Assembly (NCBI GenBank): GCA_964444115.1
Contig: CAYUFT010000100.1
Coordinates: 1-7,638 of the forward strand
Direction of reading: 5' to 3'
DNA from: UBA349 sp964444115
GTDB taxonomy: Archaea; Methanobacteriota; Methanobacteria; Methanobacteriales; Methanobacteriaceae
DNA length: 7,638 nucleotides
The notes beneath the pieces were generated by a model. That model saw only the letters and a program-made list of their open reading frames with translations. It made no database searches and was not told the DNA's origin. Shown one piece after another: positions 1-5,930 of the stretch. A program made the position numbers and the translations under genes. How positions within the stretch are numbered: the first letter of the stretch is position 1; each line of letters opens with the position of its first letter.

Positions 1-177
1 GGCTAAGGCAAATTTTTTGACTGTTTCCAGATCTCCTTCGCTGGCCAATTTAAAATCAGATATGCGTGCTATTCCAGGGTTCTGGTTGCTCATTATAGAA
101 TAAAGTTCTGCTTCTCCTTTTAAAGCTTCACAAATAGCGTGTTCCCTTGCTCCAGTTCCTACAACTAATATTTTCAT
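1..177 (-). CDS. purD: Phosphoribosylamine-glycine ligase (GAR synthetase), N-terminal part
   Basis: Only the first 59 codons lie in the window; the gene continues past the left edge. The protein begins MKILVVGTGAREHAI, which matches the start of GAR synthetase, where the Rossmann-like N-terminal domain opens with a VVGxGxREHA loop; an NPG motif follows at about residues 33-35 (NQNPGIA). The enzyme joins phosphoribosylamine and glycine using ATP, the second step of purine synthesis, in the cytoplasm. The ATG at 177 is supported by GGAGG at 187-191, 9 bases upstream. An ATG at 182 also follows this site but reads ATG AGA TGA and stops at once. The gene diverges from ilvB and has no obvious functional link to it. 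Assignment rests on the N-terminal signature only; the catalytic ATP-grasp part is not visible. Confidence 0.93.
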   Translation of the reverse strand, partial: MKILVVGTGAREHAICEALKGEAELYSIMSNQNPGIARISDFKLASEGDLETVKKFALA

Positions 178-321
178 CTCATGAGTCCTCCAAACATACA
201 AATAATTATTAATTCTCTCTAAATCATTAAATAGATTAATAAAATAATGTAATAAGATTAATTAATTATTAAGATTGAAAATTATTTAATAATCCTTTTT
301 ATTTTACTTTTTATTTAATTA

Positions 322-357
322 GTTGATTATTGTTTTTATTGTTGATTGTTGTTTTTT
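322..357. repeat. Two tandem copies of a 17-base T-rich unit, 19-base period
   Basis: GTTGATTATTGTTTTTA (322-338) is followed by GTTGATTGTTGTTTTTT (341-357), with 15 of 17 bases identical and starts 19 bases apart. It lies about 145 bases upstream of purD and 205 bases upstream of ilvB. It could be a pair of regulator sites on one DNA face (19 bases is nearly two helical turns), or simple slippage in T-rich DNA. Confidence 0.5.
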
Positions 358-408
358 ACTAAATTAATTTGTTTTATTGATTCTTATTATAAGATAAAAA
401 TACCAATA

Positions 409-418
409 TTATATAATA
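409..418 (+). promoter_or_regulatory. TATA-like box, distal ilvB promoter candidate
   Basis: TTATATAATA preceded by an A-rich AAAAATACCAA stretch resembles an archaeal BRE/TATA pair. Transcription would begin near 440, giving a leader of about 120 bases that contains the dyad at 458-476. The base composition makes chance TATA-like strings common, so this is a candidate only. Confidence 0.35.
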
Positions 419-457
419 GAATATTCAATATGAGTATAGATTAAATATGTAAAATAA

Positions 458-476
458 CATGATGAAAACAATCATG
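458..476. promoter_or_regulatory. Perfect 6-bp-arm dyad upstream of ilvB
   Basis: CATGAT (458-463) and ATCATG (471-476) are exact inverted copies with a 7-base spacer. The centre-to-centre distance of 13 bases is compatible with a dimeric regulator. It lies between the two candidate ilvB TATA boxes, so it could be an operator. No factor can be named. Confidence 0.35.
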
Positions 477-508
477 ACCATAAACTGAATGAAAGAATCT
501 GAAATCTT

Positions 509-526
509 CTATAATTTATTTTATAA
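509..526 (+). promoter_or_regulatory. TATA-like element, proximal ilvB promoter candidate
   Basis: CTATAATTTA (509-518) runs into TTTTATAA (519-526). Using the usual archaeal spacing of about 25 bases, the first would start transcription near 540 and leave a short leader of roughly 20 bases carrying the ribosome binding site. It competes with the distal candidate at 409-418. Confidence 0.35.
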
Positions 527-550
527 GGTTTACAGGTTCAGTAAGTAAAC

Positions 551-556
551 AAGGTG
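551..556 (+). promoter_or_regulatory. Ribosome binding site that fixes the ilvB start
   Basis: AAGGTG fits the AGGTGAT part of the archaeal anti-SD complement and lies 6 bases before the ATG at 563. The GTG at 554, which would give a three-residue longer protein, is part of this site and so is unlikely to be the start. Confidence 0.7.
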
Positions 557-562
557 TTTTTT

Positions 563-2308
563 ATGAAAGGTGGCCAAGCCCTAATTAAGTCGCTGATAGA
601 CCAGGGAGCAGATACTGTCTTCGGATATCCCGGAGGACAATTACTTCCCCTATACGACATGATATACGATTCTGACTTAAAGCACATCCTGGTAAGACAC
701 GAGCAGTGCGCTGCCCACGCAGCAGATGGATATGCTCGTGCTTCAGGAAAAGTAGGAGTGTGCATTGCCACTTCAGGTCCAGGTGCAACTAACCTGGTAA
801 CTGGAATTGCAACAGCATACATGGATTCTTCCCCAGTGTTGTCCATTGCTGGACAGGTACCAACCCACTTAATTGGTAATGACGCCTTTCAAGAAGTGGA
901 TATGATAGGTATAACCATGCCTATTACCAAGCACAACTTCCAAGTTACAGATGCTAATGAAATACCCGCTATTGTTAACTCCAGTTTTAAAATAGCCCTC
1001 AGTGGCCGTCCAGGCCCAATAGTAATCGATTTACCTAAAGATATTCAAGAACAAGAACTGGAAGAATACCGGAATGAATTGTTGGATATACCCGGTTACA
1101 AACCTACCAAAAAAGGTCATGGGCTGCAGATTAAAAGAGCTGCTAAAACCATCATCAAATCAAAAAAACCAGTCATTCTAGCGGGTGGAGGAGTTATATC
1201 TGCTGGAGCATCTTCTGAGCTAAAACAACTTTCAGAAATAATTAACGCCCCAGTTACCACCAGTTTACTGGGTAAAAGTTCATTCCCTGAAGATCACCCC
1301 GCTTCAATGGGTATGTTGGGAATGCACGGGCGTAAAGTTGCTAATCTGACTGTTGATGAGTCTGACTGTTTAATTGCTGTGGGTTGTCGATTTTCAGACC
1401 GTACCACTGGAAAAATTGATGAATTTGCTCCTAATGCTACAGTTATACACATAGATGTGGATCCGGCAGAAATTGGAAAAAATGTAGAAGTAGATGTTCC
1501 TATTGTCGGTGATGCTAAAGTAGTTCTCCAATCATTAATAAAAATTCTGAAAAAAGATACAACTGGGTTAAATACTCTAAAATGGATAGAACACGTTAAA
1601 AAATTCAATAAAAATTGCATACCTCGAATTTCATTTGAAAATGATCATCCATTAAAGCCTCAACAGGTCATGAAAGAACTGGCTCAGGCCTTAGATGAAG
1701 ATACTATCATGACCACGGATGTGGGACAAAATCAGATGTGGATGGCCCATTTCTATAATACTAACAAACCAAGGACATTTATTTCATCTGGAGGGTTAGG
1801 AACCATGGGATTCGGTTTCCCGGCAGCAATGGGGGCCAAAGTGGCCATGCCTGAAAATGACGTAGTGGCAGTTTGTGGTGATGGTGGATTTTTAATGGTC
1901 TGTCAGGATCTGGCCACGGTAAAAGAATATGATATACCTGTGGTAGTCTGTGTTTTAGATAATAGATACTTGGGAATGGTTGCACAATGGCAAAAACTAT
2001 TCTATGATGAACGTATGTCACATACCCACCTAGGAGAAGTTCCAGACTTCGTTAAATTGGCCGAATCATTTGGTATTAGGTCAGAGCGTGTTGAAAAGGT
2101 AGGAGAAACTAAAAAAGCTCTTAAAGATGCTTTGAAATCAGGAGAACCAACTTTACTGGATATAATCATCGACCCCGATGAAATTCTACCTATGGTACCT
2201 CCAGGATGTGGCCTAACAGAAATTGTAGGTGAGTATAAGGTGGAAAGAGAAATTCCAGGTGAAATACACTACAAGCCAAGTAAAAAATCTTATGATGGTG
2301 GTGATTAG
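563..2308 (+). CDS. ilvB: Acetohydroxyacid (acetolactate) synthase, large catalytic subunit
   Basis: A ThDP-, Mg- and FAD-dependent cytoplasmic enzyme that condenses two pyruvates to 2-acetolactate, or pyruvate with 2-ketobutyrate to 2-aceto-2-hydroxybutyrate: the first common step of valine, leucine and isoleucine synthesis. The 581-residue product is normal for the family. The N-terminal ThDP domain begins GYPGG (21-25) and has the catalytic Glu47 in RHEQ, followed by ATSGPGATN. The central domain has AGGGVISAGA near 207-216 and RFSDRTTG. The C-terminal domain has DVGQNQMW and the ThDP/Mg motif G439-D440-G441 with N467 in LDNRYLGM. The tail holds LPMVPPG, as usual in AHAS and unlike many other ThDP enzymes. 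The start is ATG 563, set by AAGGTG at 551-556. The stop lies one base before ilvN, so the two are surely cotranscribed. Nothing catalytic is missing. Confidence 0.97.
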   Translation: MKGGQALIKSLIDQGADTVFGYPGGQLLPLYDMIYDSDLKHILVRHEQCAAHAADGYARASGKVGVCIATSGPGATNLVTGIATAYMDSSPVLSIAGQVPTHLIGNDAFQEVDMIGITMPITKHNFQVTDANEIPAIVNSSFKIALSGRPGPIVIDLPKDIQEQELEEYRNELLDIPGYKPTKKGHGLQIKRAAKTIIKSKKPVILAGGGVISAGASSELKQLSEIINAPVTTSLLGKSSFPEDHPASMGMLGMHGRKVANLTVDESDCLIAVGCRFSDRTTGKIDEFAPNATVIHIDVDPAEIGKNVEVDVPIVGDAKVVLQSLIKILKKDTTGLNTLKWIEHVKKFNKNCIPRISFENDHPLKPQQVMKELAQALDEDTIMTTDVGQNQMWMAHFYNTNKPRTFISSGGLGTMGFGFPAAMGAKVAMPENDVVAVCGDGGFLMVCQDLATVKEYDIPVVVCVLDNRYLGMVAQWQKLFYDERMSHTHLGEVPDFVKLAESFGIRSERVEKVGETKKALKDALKSGEPTLLDIIIDPDEILPMVPPGCGLTEIVGEYKVEREIPGEIHYKPSKKSYDGGD

Positions 2309-2309
2309 G

Positions 2310-2828
2310 ATGATGGTTAAGATAGAACAGAATAGAGAAAAAAACCACATCATTAGTGCGCTGGTGGAACATAAACCCGGCGTATTACAGAGAGTAGCAG
2401 GATTATTCACCCGTAGAGGATTTAATATTGAAAGCATTACTGTAGGAGAATCTGAAGTTCCAGGATTGGCTCGTATGACCATCATTGCCCATGGTGACCA
2501 GCAAGTACTGGAACAAATAACCAAGCAATTGAATAAATTGCTGGATGTTATTAAAGTCCGGGATTTAGAAGTTGAAAGTACTGTTAAAAGAGAATTGTGT
2601 CTTATTAAGGTTCACGCCCCTACAGAAAAGGTTAGATCAGAAATCATCCAATATGCCAACATATTTCGAGGACGTATAATTGATGTGAGTAGTGAAGCTC
2701 TGACCATTGAGATTACTGGAGATTCTGACAAAATTGATGCCCTAACAGATCTTTTAAAAGGCTTTGGAATTAAAGAATTGGCCCGAACTGGCCCTACTGC
2801 CATGTCGCGTGGTGGAAAGACGATCTAG
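2310..2828 (+). CDS. ilvN: Acetohydroxyacid synthase, small regulatory subunit
   Basis: The product has 172 residues. It activates the catalytic subunit and in characterised relatives carries valine feedback inhibition. An ACT domain covers about residues 12-85 (HKPGVLQRVAGLF, then RRGFNIESITVG), and the C-terminal small-subunit domain runs from about 93 to 167 (RELCLIKVHAP ... RGRIIDVSSEALTIEITG). Relative to E. coli IlvH, the effector-site Gly14 and Asn29 are kept (G24, N39), while Asn11 is replaced by His21. The open frame extends upstream to 2229 inside ilvB, but the family begins near this ATG and GGTGGTGAT (2297-2305) at the end of ilvB is correctly placed. The start could equally be the next ATG at 2313. 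It follows ilvB by a single base, which implies translational coupling. Confidence 0.96.
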   Translation: MMVKIEQNREKNHIISALVEHKPGVLQRVAGLFTRRGFNIESITVGESEVPGLARMTIIAHGDQQVLEQITKQLNKLLDVIKVRDLEVESTVKRELCLIKVHAPTEKVRSEIIQYANIFRGRIIDVSSEALTIEITGDSDKIDALTDLLKGFGIKELARTGPTAMSRGGKTI

Positions 2829-2867
2829 ATGGCCATTTTATTTAATTACCAATTTTAAAAAAAATAC

Positions 2868-2877
2868 TTTTTATTTT
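2868..2877 (+). terminator. Oligo-T terminator candidate after ilvBN
   Basis: TTTTTATTTT begins 39 bases after the ilvN stop and is followed by further T-rich sequence to about 2895. Archaeal termination mainly needs such U-runs without a stable hairpin. Some readthrough into ilvC cannot be ruled out. Confidence 0.45.
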
Positions 2878-2890
2878 CTAATTTTATATT

Positions 2891-2929
2891 TATTCAATTC
2901 CTCATAAAATCTGACGATATAATTGAATA
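2891..2929. repeat. 9-bp perfect inverted repeat between ilvN and ilvC
   Basis: TATTCAATT (2891-2899) and AATTGAATA (2921-2929) are exact inverted copies around a 21-base spacer. The position is after the T-rich ilvBN end and about 35 bases upstream of the candidate ilvC TATA box. It may be an upstream operator or a weak hairpin; the arms are mostly A and T, so chance is possible. Confidence 0.45.
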
Positions 2930-2963
2930 AAAAATTTTGAAAAACAATAAAAAATAACCCTAA

Positions 2964-2971
2964 TTTATATG
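2964..2971 (+). promoter_or_regulatory. TATA-like box, ilvC promoter candidate
   Basis: TTTATATG, preceded by A-rich AAAAATAACCCTAA, is the best TATA/BRE-like string upstream of ilvC. The predicted start would be near 2992-2995, leaving a leader of about 100 bases. This would give ilvC and the marker 12 gene their own promoter besides any readthrough from ilvBN. Confidence 0.4.
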
Positions 2972-2981
2972 TTAATTAAAC

Positions 2982-3013
2982 CATAGTTAGAGACATATTA
3001 ATTCCTAACCATG
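2982..3013. promoter_or_regulatory. Imperfect dyad over the predicted ilvC transcription start
   Basis: CATAGTTAG (2982-2990) and CTAACCATG (3005-3013) pair at 8 of 9 positions across a 14-base spacer. The predicted start site lies between the arms, a place where a bound repressor would block polymerase. Operator function is inferred from position only. Confidence 0.35.
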
Positions 3014-3094
3014 TTTATGCACAATTCAACTGAAATAATCAGAAGTTTTTAGCATTCATGTAAATTTTATTCAAGATACTTAGGAGGATGGCAA

Positions 3095-4081
3095 ATGAAA
3101 ATGTATTACGAAAAAGACGTGGACACTGGAGTCCTCGCAGATAAAACTATCGCAGTTATAGGATATGGAAGTCAAGGAATGGCCCAATCTCGAAACATGG
3201 CCGACAGCGGATTAAAAGTTGTAGTTGGTTTAAGAGAAGGTGGAGAATCCTGGAAAGCTGCTGTTGCTGATGGAATGAATGTAATGAGTGTAGAAGATGC
3301 CGCCAAAACAGCAGACATCATACACATACTCATTCCTGATGAAATCCAAGGAGCAGTTTATGATAAATCCATTAAACCTTATCTGGAAGAAGGAAACACC
3401 ATTTCTTTCTCACACGGATACAACATCCACTATGGATACATCAAAGTCCCTGAAGGTGTAAATGTAACTATGAGTGCTCCTAAAGGCCCTGGTGCAATGG
3501 TAAGAAGAACTTATCTGGAAGGGTTTGGAATTCCAGGACTAGTTGCTGTAGAAATAGATGCTACTGGAGACGCTAAACAACAAGCATTAGCTATGGGTAA
3601 AGGATGCGGTTTAGCCCGAGCAGGAATATTAGAAACCACATTTAAAGAAGAAACTGAAACCGATCTCTTCGGAGAACAAGCCGTGCTCTGTGGAGGAGTA
3701 ACTGAACTTATTAAAGCCGGATTTAAAACTCTTGTAGATGGTGGATACCAGCCAGAAGTGGCCTACTTTGAAACTTGTCACGAATTAAAACTTATTGTAG
3801 ATTTAATCTATGAAAAAGGGTTCGCCGGAATGTGGCATGATGTGAGTAATACTGCTGAGTTCGGAGGATTAACCAGAAGATCCCGAGTAATTAATCCAGA
3901 TGCTCAAAAAGAAATGGCTGAAATCCTCAAAGAGATCCAGGAAGGAAAATTCGCCAAAGAATGGGCCTTAGAAAATCAAGCTGGTGGGCCTATGCTCAAA
4001 AGAATGCGGGACATGGAAGATGAACTGCAAATCGAAGAAGTAGGTTCTAAACTCCGAAAACTCTGCGGATTACAGAAATAA
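3095..4081 (+). CDS. ilvC: Ketol-acid reductoisomerase (KARI), class I
   Basis: Converts 2-acetolactate (or 2-aceto-2-hydroxybutyrate) to the 2,3-dihydroxy acid by a Mg-dependent alkyl shift and NAD(P)H reduction: the second step after AHAS, in the cytoplasm. The 328 residues match the short class I form. The Rossmann domain has GYGSQG (23-28). The cofactor-selecting loop after beta-2 reads L46-R-E-G-G-E-S-W53. H107 is in FSHGYN, and K130 and GPG follow at 130-133. The all-helical C-terminal domain carries the metal ligands D190, E194, E226 and E230, plus S251. All catalytic residues are present. The loop is unusual: one expected phosphate-binding Ser is Gly50 and an acidic E51 precedes Ser52. 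AGGAGG at 3082-3087 lies 7 bases before ATG 3095. It appears to share a message with the following marker 12 gene. Confidence 0.97.
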   Translation: MKMYYEKDVDTGVLADKTIAVIGYGSQGMAQSRNMADSGLKVVVGLREGGESWKAAVADGMNVMSVEDAAKTADIIHILIPDEIQGAVYDKSIKPYLEEGNTISFSHGYNIHYGYIKVPEGVNVTMSAPKGPGAMVRRTYLEGFGIPGLVAVEIDATGDAKQQALAMGKGCGLARAGILETTFKEETETDLFGEQAVLCGGVTELIKAGFKTLVDGGYQPEVAYFETCHELKLIVDLIYEKGFAGMWHDVSNTAEFGGLTRRSRVINPDAQKEMAEILKEIQEGKFAKEWALENQAGGPMLKRMRDMEDELQIEEVGSKLRKLCGLQK

Positions 4082-4087
4082 GGTGAT
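4081..4087 (+). promoter_or_regulatory. Ribosome binding site for the marker 12 gene, overlapping the ilvC stop
   Basis: AGGTGAT is an exact match to part of the archaeal anti-SD complement. Its first base is the last base of the ilvC stop codon. It lies 4 bases before TTG 4092, the same spacing seen at other starts here. GTG 4083, which would add three residues, sits inside the site and is disfavoured. Confidence 0.7.
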
Positions 4088-4091
4088 ATCC

Positions 4092-5117
4092 TTGGTATTC
4101 GTGGGCATGGACCACGGCACCACTGGTGTCTCCTTTACCATTCTTTCTTCTTTAAAAGAAGAGAAGGAAGGAAGAAACTCTGTTGAACACTTTAAAATTA
4201 GCAGAGAAGATATTTCTCAGGGCCAGATTTCTGCCCTATATGAACTGGGCCAAAGAGTAGATTTAGATTCTATTGACCTCATGGTAATTACCTATGCCAT
4301 GGGAGACGGTTTTAATACCATAAAACCCCTGGATAAAGTTAAAAATCGAGGTATTTTATCAATAAATGGTGCCGGCAAAGTTACTGGTGGTGGAACGGCA
4401 GTTTATGAGGAAATAGAGAAATCTGGCATTCCCACATTACTTATTCCAGGTTTACATAAGAAAACACCTTGCATTGATCGAAGATTCTCAGCAGCTTATT
4501 CTCACCATGCCAGCGCAGAAAAGGTTTCTATAACCTACAATGCCTACTTGGAAACCGGTTGGGAAAATATGGTAGTGGCTGATATCAGTTCTAACTCAGT
4601 AAGTATGCTGGTGCAGAATGGTAAAATAGTGGGGGCTATTGATGCTTGTTTAGGTGCTATGGGCGTAATTCATGGGCCTATAGATTTGGAAATGTTGAGA
4701 GACATCGATGAAGACAAAAGAACTGCTAATGAATGTTTTTCACATGCTGGCGCTGTAAAAATTGCGGATATAGATACTAAAGTTTCCCAAGCCAAGGACG
4801 AGCTACTTTTATTGGCTCAAAATGGTGACGATCAAGCTATTCTAGCATTAGATACCATGATAATGACTATTGCCATGGAAATATGGGGTTTAATTGGTAT
4901 TGCAAATAAAGTAGAAGGGATAGTTCTGACTGGATCTATGGGTGCCATGGAAGAGCCTATTAACTTTTATGGTATTTTAAAAGAATATTTAGAAGGTGTA
5001 GTCCCGGTAGTAAGGATTCCTCCCACATCTGGTTCCATGGGGAGTGCTCAGATCGCCAGAGACATTTATCAAGGTGGAAAAAATATTTTAGGCATCAAAG
5101 TAGACGATTCTATTTAA
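4092..5117 (+). CDS. Methanogenesis marker protein 12 (UPF0285 family, acetate/butyrate kinase-like fold)
   Basis: The 341-residue product matches the UPF0285/methanogenesis marker 12 family, known as a group confined to methanogens and without a defined reaction. It has the ASKHA pattern: a phosphate-1 loop D7-H-G-T-T-G, a phosphate-2 motif A163-D-I-S-S-N168, an adenosine-type LTGSMGA at 279-285, and SGSMGSAQIARDI near 313-325. This suggests ATP binding and perhaps phosphotransfer; the substrate is unknown. No membrane segment or signal peptide is seen, so it should be cytoplasmic. The TTG start at 4092 is chosen because AGGTGAT lies 4 bases upstream; the protein then begins MVFVGMDHGTTG. 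GTG 4101 and ATG 4107 are alternatives. Only 10 bases separate it from ilvC, so coexpression is very likely. A role in branched-chain synthesis is not implied by the family. Confidence 0.9.
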   Translation: MVFVGMDHGTTGVSFTILSSLKEEKEGRNSVEHFKISREDISQGQISALYELGQRVDLDSIDLMVITYAMGDGFNTIKPLDKVKNRGILSINGAGKVTGGGTAVYEEIEKSGIPTLLIPGLHKKTPCIDRRFSAAYSHHASAEKVSITYNAYLETGWENMVVADISSNSVSMLVQNGKIVGAIDACLGAMGVIHGPIDLEMLRDIDEDKRTANECFSHAGAVKIADIDTKVSQAKDELLLLAQNGDDQAILALDTMIMTIAMEIWGLIGIANKVEGIVLTGSMGAMEEPINFYGILKEYLEGVVPVVRIPPTSGSMGSAQIARDIYQGGKNILGIKVDDSI

Positions 5118-5181
5118 TCGCATTAATATTTGAGTCTTATTAATTTAATACAGATGCAAAATCCACTATACTTATTTAAAA

Positions 5182-5192
5182 TTTTATTTTAT
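5182..5192 (+). terminator. Oligo-T terminator candidate after ilvC-marker 12
   Basis: TTTTATTTTAT lies 65 bases after the marker 12 stop in the 170-base convergent gap. A T5 run at about 5232-5236 may act as a backup. Called from base composition and position only. Confidence 0.4.
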
Positions 5193-5247
5193 AAATTCAA
5201 AATATTCAAACAAATAAATAATATATTTATATTTTTAGAAATAATTT

Positions 5248-5255
5248 AAAAAAAA
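5248..5255 (-). terminator. Oligo-T terminator of the LSm gene
   Basis: Eight A on the plus strand give a run of eight T on the minus strand, 33 bases beyond the LSm stop codon. This is a typical archaeal U-run end. Confidence 0.55.
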
Positions 5256-5287
5256 TCAATTAAATAATTATAAAATAAATATTAATT

Positions 5288-5497
5288 TTAACTATCTTTT
5301 ATGGCCATGAAAGCTATTTTGCCGCCTTTAATAAATTTTAAGCCATTTTCGGTTATTAGAACTGTGTTAAGATAATTATCAAGAGTTACAACTTTTCCTT
5401 CGTCTTCTTCCCGGTTTTTTAAACTTACAACCACTTCTTTGTCTTTAAATCTTAAAAATTGTTTATTAACTTGAAAATCGTAATCTTCCTGTGCCAT
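5288..5497 (-). CDS. LSm/Sm-like RNA-binding protein, divergent
   Basis: A 69-residue protein with the Sm fold signature. An N-terminal segment (1-18) leads into the first strand (EVVVSLKN). The Sm1 motif is G34-K-V-V-T-L-D40-N-Y-L-N44, and the Sm2 motif I56-K-G-G-K-I61 lies near the end. D40 and N44, with K57-G58, are at positions that bind uridines in Sm rings, so a homo-oligomeric ring acting on U-rich RNA is plausible. It is shorter than typical archaeal SmAP1 and its strand 3-4 loop is minimal, so it is probably a second, divergent paralogue. The frame extends to a TTG at 5506, but GAGTTGAT (5502-5509, one mismatch to GAGGTGAT) lies 4 bases before ATG 5497. It stands alone, convergent with marker 12 and divergent from the small gene at 5772. 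Confidence 0.82.
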   Translation of the reverse strand: MAQEDYDFQVNKQFLRFKDKEVVVSLKNREEDEGKVVTLDNYLNTVLITENGLKFIKGGKIAFMAIKDS

Positions 5498-5550
5498 TCT
5501 AATCAACTCATATATAATTAATATTAATAATTGTGTTCTATCTATATCTA

Positions 5551-5563
5551 ATATTTTTTATAA
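5551..5563 (-). promoter_or_regulatory. TATA-like box, LSm gene promoter candidate
   Basis: On the minus strand this reads TTATAAAAAATAT. The predicted start near 5532 leaves a leader of about 35 bases. A second TATATA string at 5511-5516 is too near the ATG to serve. Confidence 0.35.
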
Positions 5564-5705
5564 CATTCTCATCCTATATTAATTCTTCTAGAACTTGAAA
5601 TAAGAAATGTGAGATAATAAGTGATTAAATATAAAATCAGAATAAATATAAATATTTCCATAGGTACTTAATTTTATTGTAATAAAAAAATATAGAAACG
5701 GTTAA

Positions 5706-5717
5706 TATATTTAAATA
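5706..5717 (+). promoter_or_regulatory. TATA-like box of the 48-residue protein gene
   Basis: TATATTTAAATA follows AGAAACGGTTAA, which has the purine-rich character of a BRE. Transcription would start near 5733, leaving a leader of about 38 bases with a strong ribosome binding site. This is one of the better promoter candidates in the window. Confidence 0.45.
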
Positions 5718-5771
5718 AACAAATATTGAGCTACTACATTATTAAATATTATAAATCCTAGGAGTAAGAAT

Positions 5772-5918
5772 ATGCCAGTAAACCAATTAGAAACAAATCT
5801 AGAGGCCATAACTGTAACCTTAGCTCATCTAGAAAAAGAAAGCTGCTGCAATGAGGAGCTTTTGGAAGAACTCCGGAAAGAAAGAGATCGATTATTGAAA
5901 GAACTCAATATTAAATAA
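5772..5918 (+). CDS. 48-residue coiled-coil protein with a vicinal Cys pair, function unknown
   Basis: I do not recognise the family. ATG 5772 is preceded by AGGAG (5760-5764), 7 bases upstream, one of the strongest ribosome binding sites here. It has a TATA-like box at 5706-5717 and a T7 run 13 bases after the stop, so it looks like a complete single-gene unit. The protein is highly charged, with 10 Glu and 10 Leu, and has no membrane segment. Hydrophobic residues fall on a heptad pattern at 6, 10, 13, 17 and 20 and again at 31, 34, 41 and 45. The register is continuous, with polar residues at 24, 27 and 38, so it should form a long helix or helical hairpin that oligomerises. Cys25-Cys26 sit in the polar middle (ESCCNEE) and might bind metal or form an inter-chain disulfide. 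Purely cytoplasmic by appearance. Confidence 0.72.
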   Translation: MPVNQLETNLEAITVTLAHLEKESCCNEELLEELRKERDRLLKELNIK

Positions 5919-5930
5919 ACATTTAAAATA

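Larger units (their letters stand above)
178..562. other. AT-rich divergent intergenic region between purD and ilvB
   Basis: This 385-base stretch has no credible open frame. It should hold the promoters of purD (leftward) and ilvB (rightward). I can point to a 19-base-period tandem repeat (322-357), two TATA-like boxes in the ilvB direction (409-418 and 509-526) and a 6-bp-arm dyad (458-476). The purD promoter cannot be picked out because the 180-300 part is almost entirely A and T and contains many TATA-like strings. Confidence 0.7.

Noticed and set aside
459..502. C/D box guide RNA upstream of ilvB: ATGATGA (459-465) matches a C box and CTGA occurs at 485 and 499
   Set aside because: There is no terminal stem joining the flanks, the C' box would be degenerate and the second guide segment only about 3 bases long, so the kink-turn layout fails.
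178..562. T-box, riboswitch or leader-peptide attenuator before ilvB
   Set aside because: The region lacks stable GC-rich stems and has no short frame rich in Ile, Leu or Val codons with a ribosome site; such attenuators are also not expected in archaea.
538..846. Minus-strand open frames opposite ilvB, ilvN and others (for example 538-846, 1294-1620, 1779-2021, 2213-2524)
   Set aside because: They are antisense to well-supported genes and their translations show no coherent domain.
2229..2309. 27-codon N-terminal extension of ilvN inside ilvB
   Set aside because: It lies fully within ilvB, has no ribosome site, and the ACT domain start and family length fit ATG 2310.
5586..5593. TTCTAGAA palindrome between the LSm and 48-residue genes
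   Set aside because: Eight-base AT-rich palindromes are common by chance and it is not placed near either candidate promoter element.
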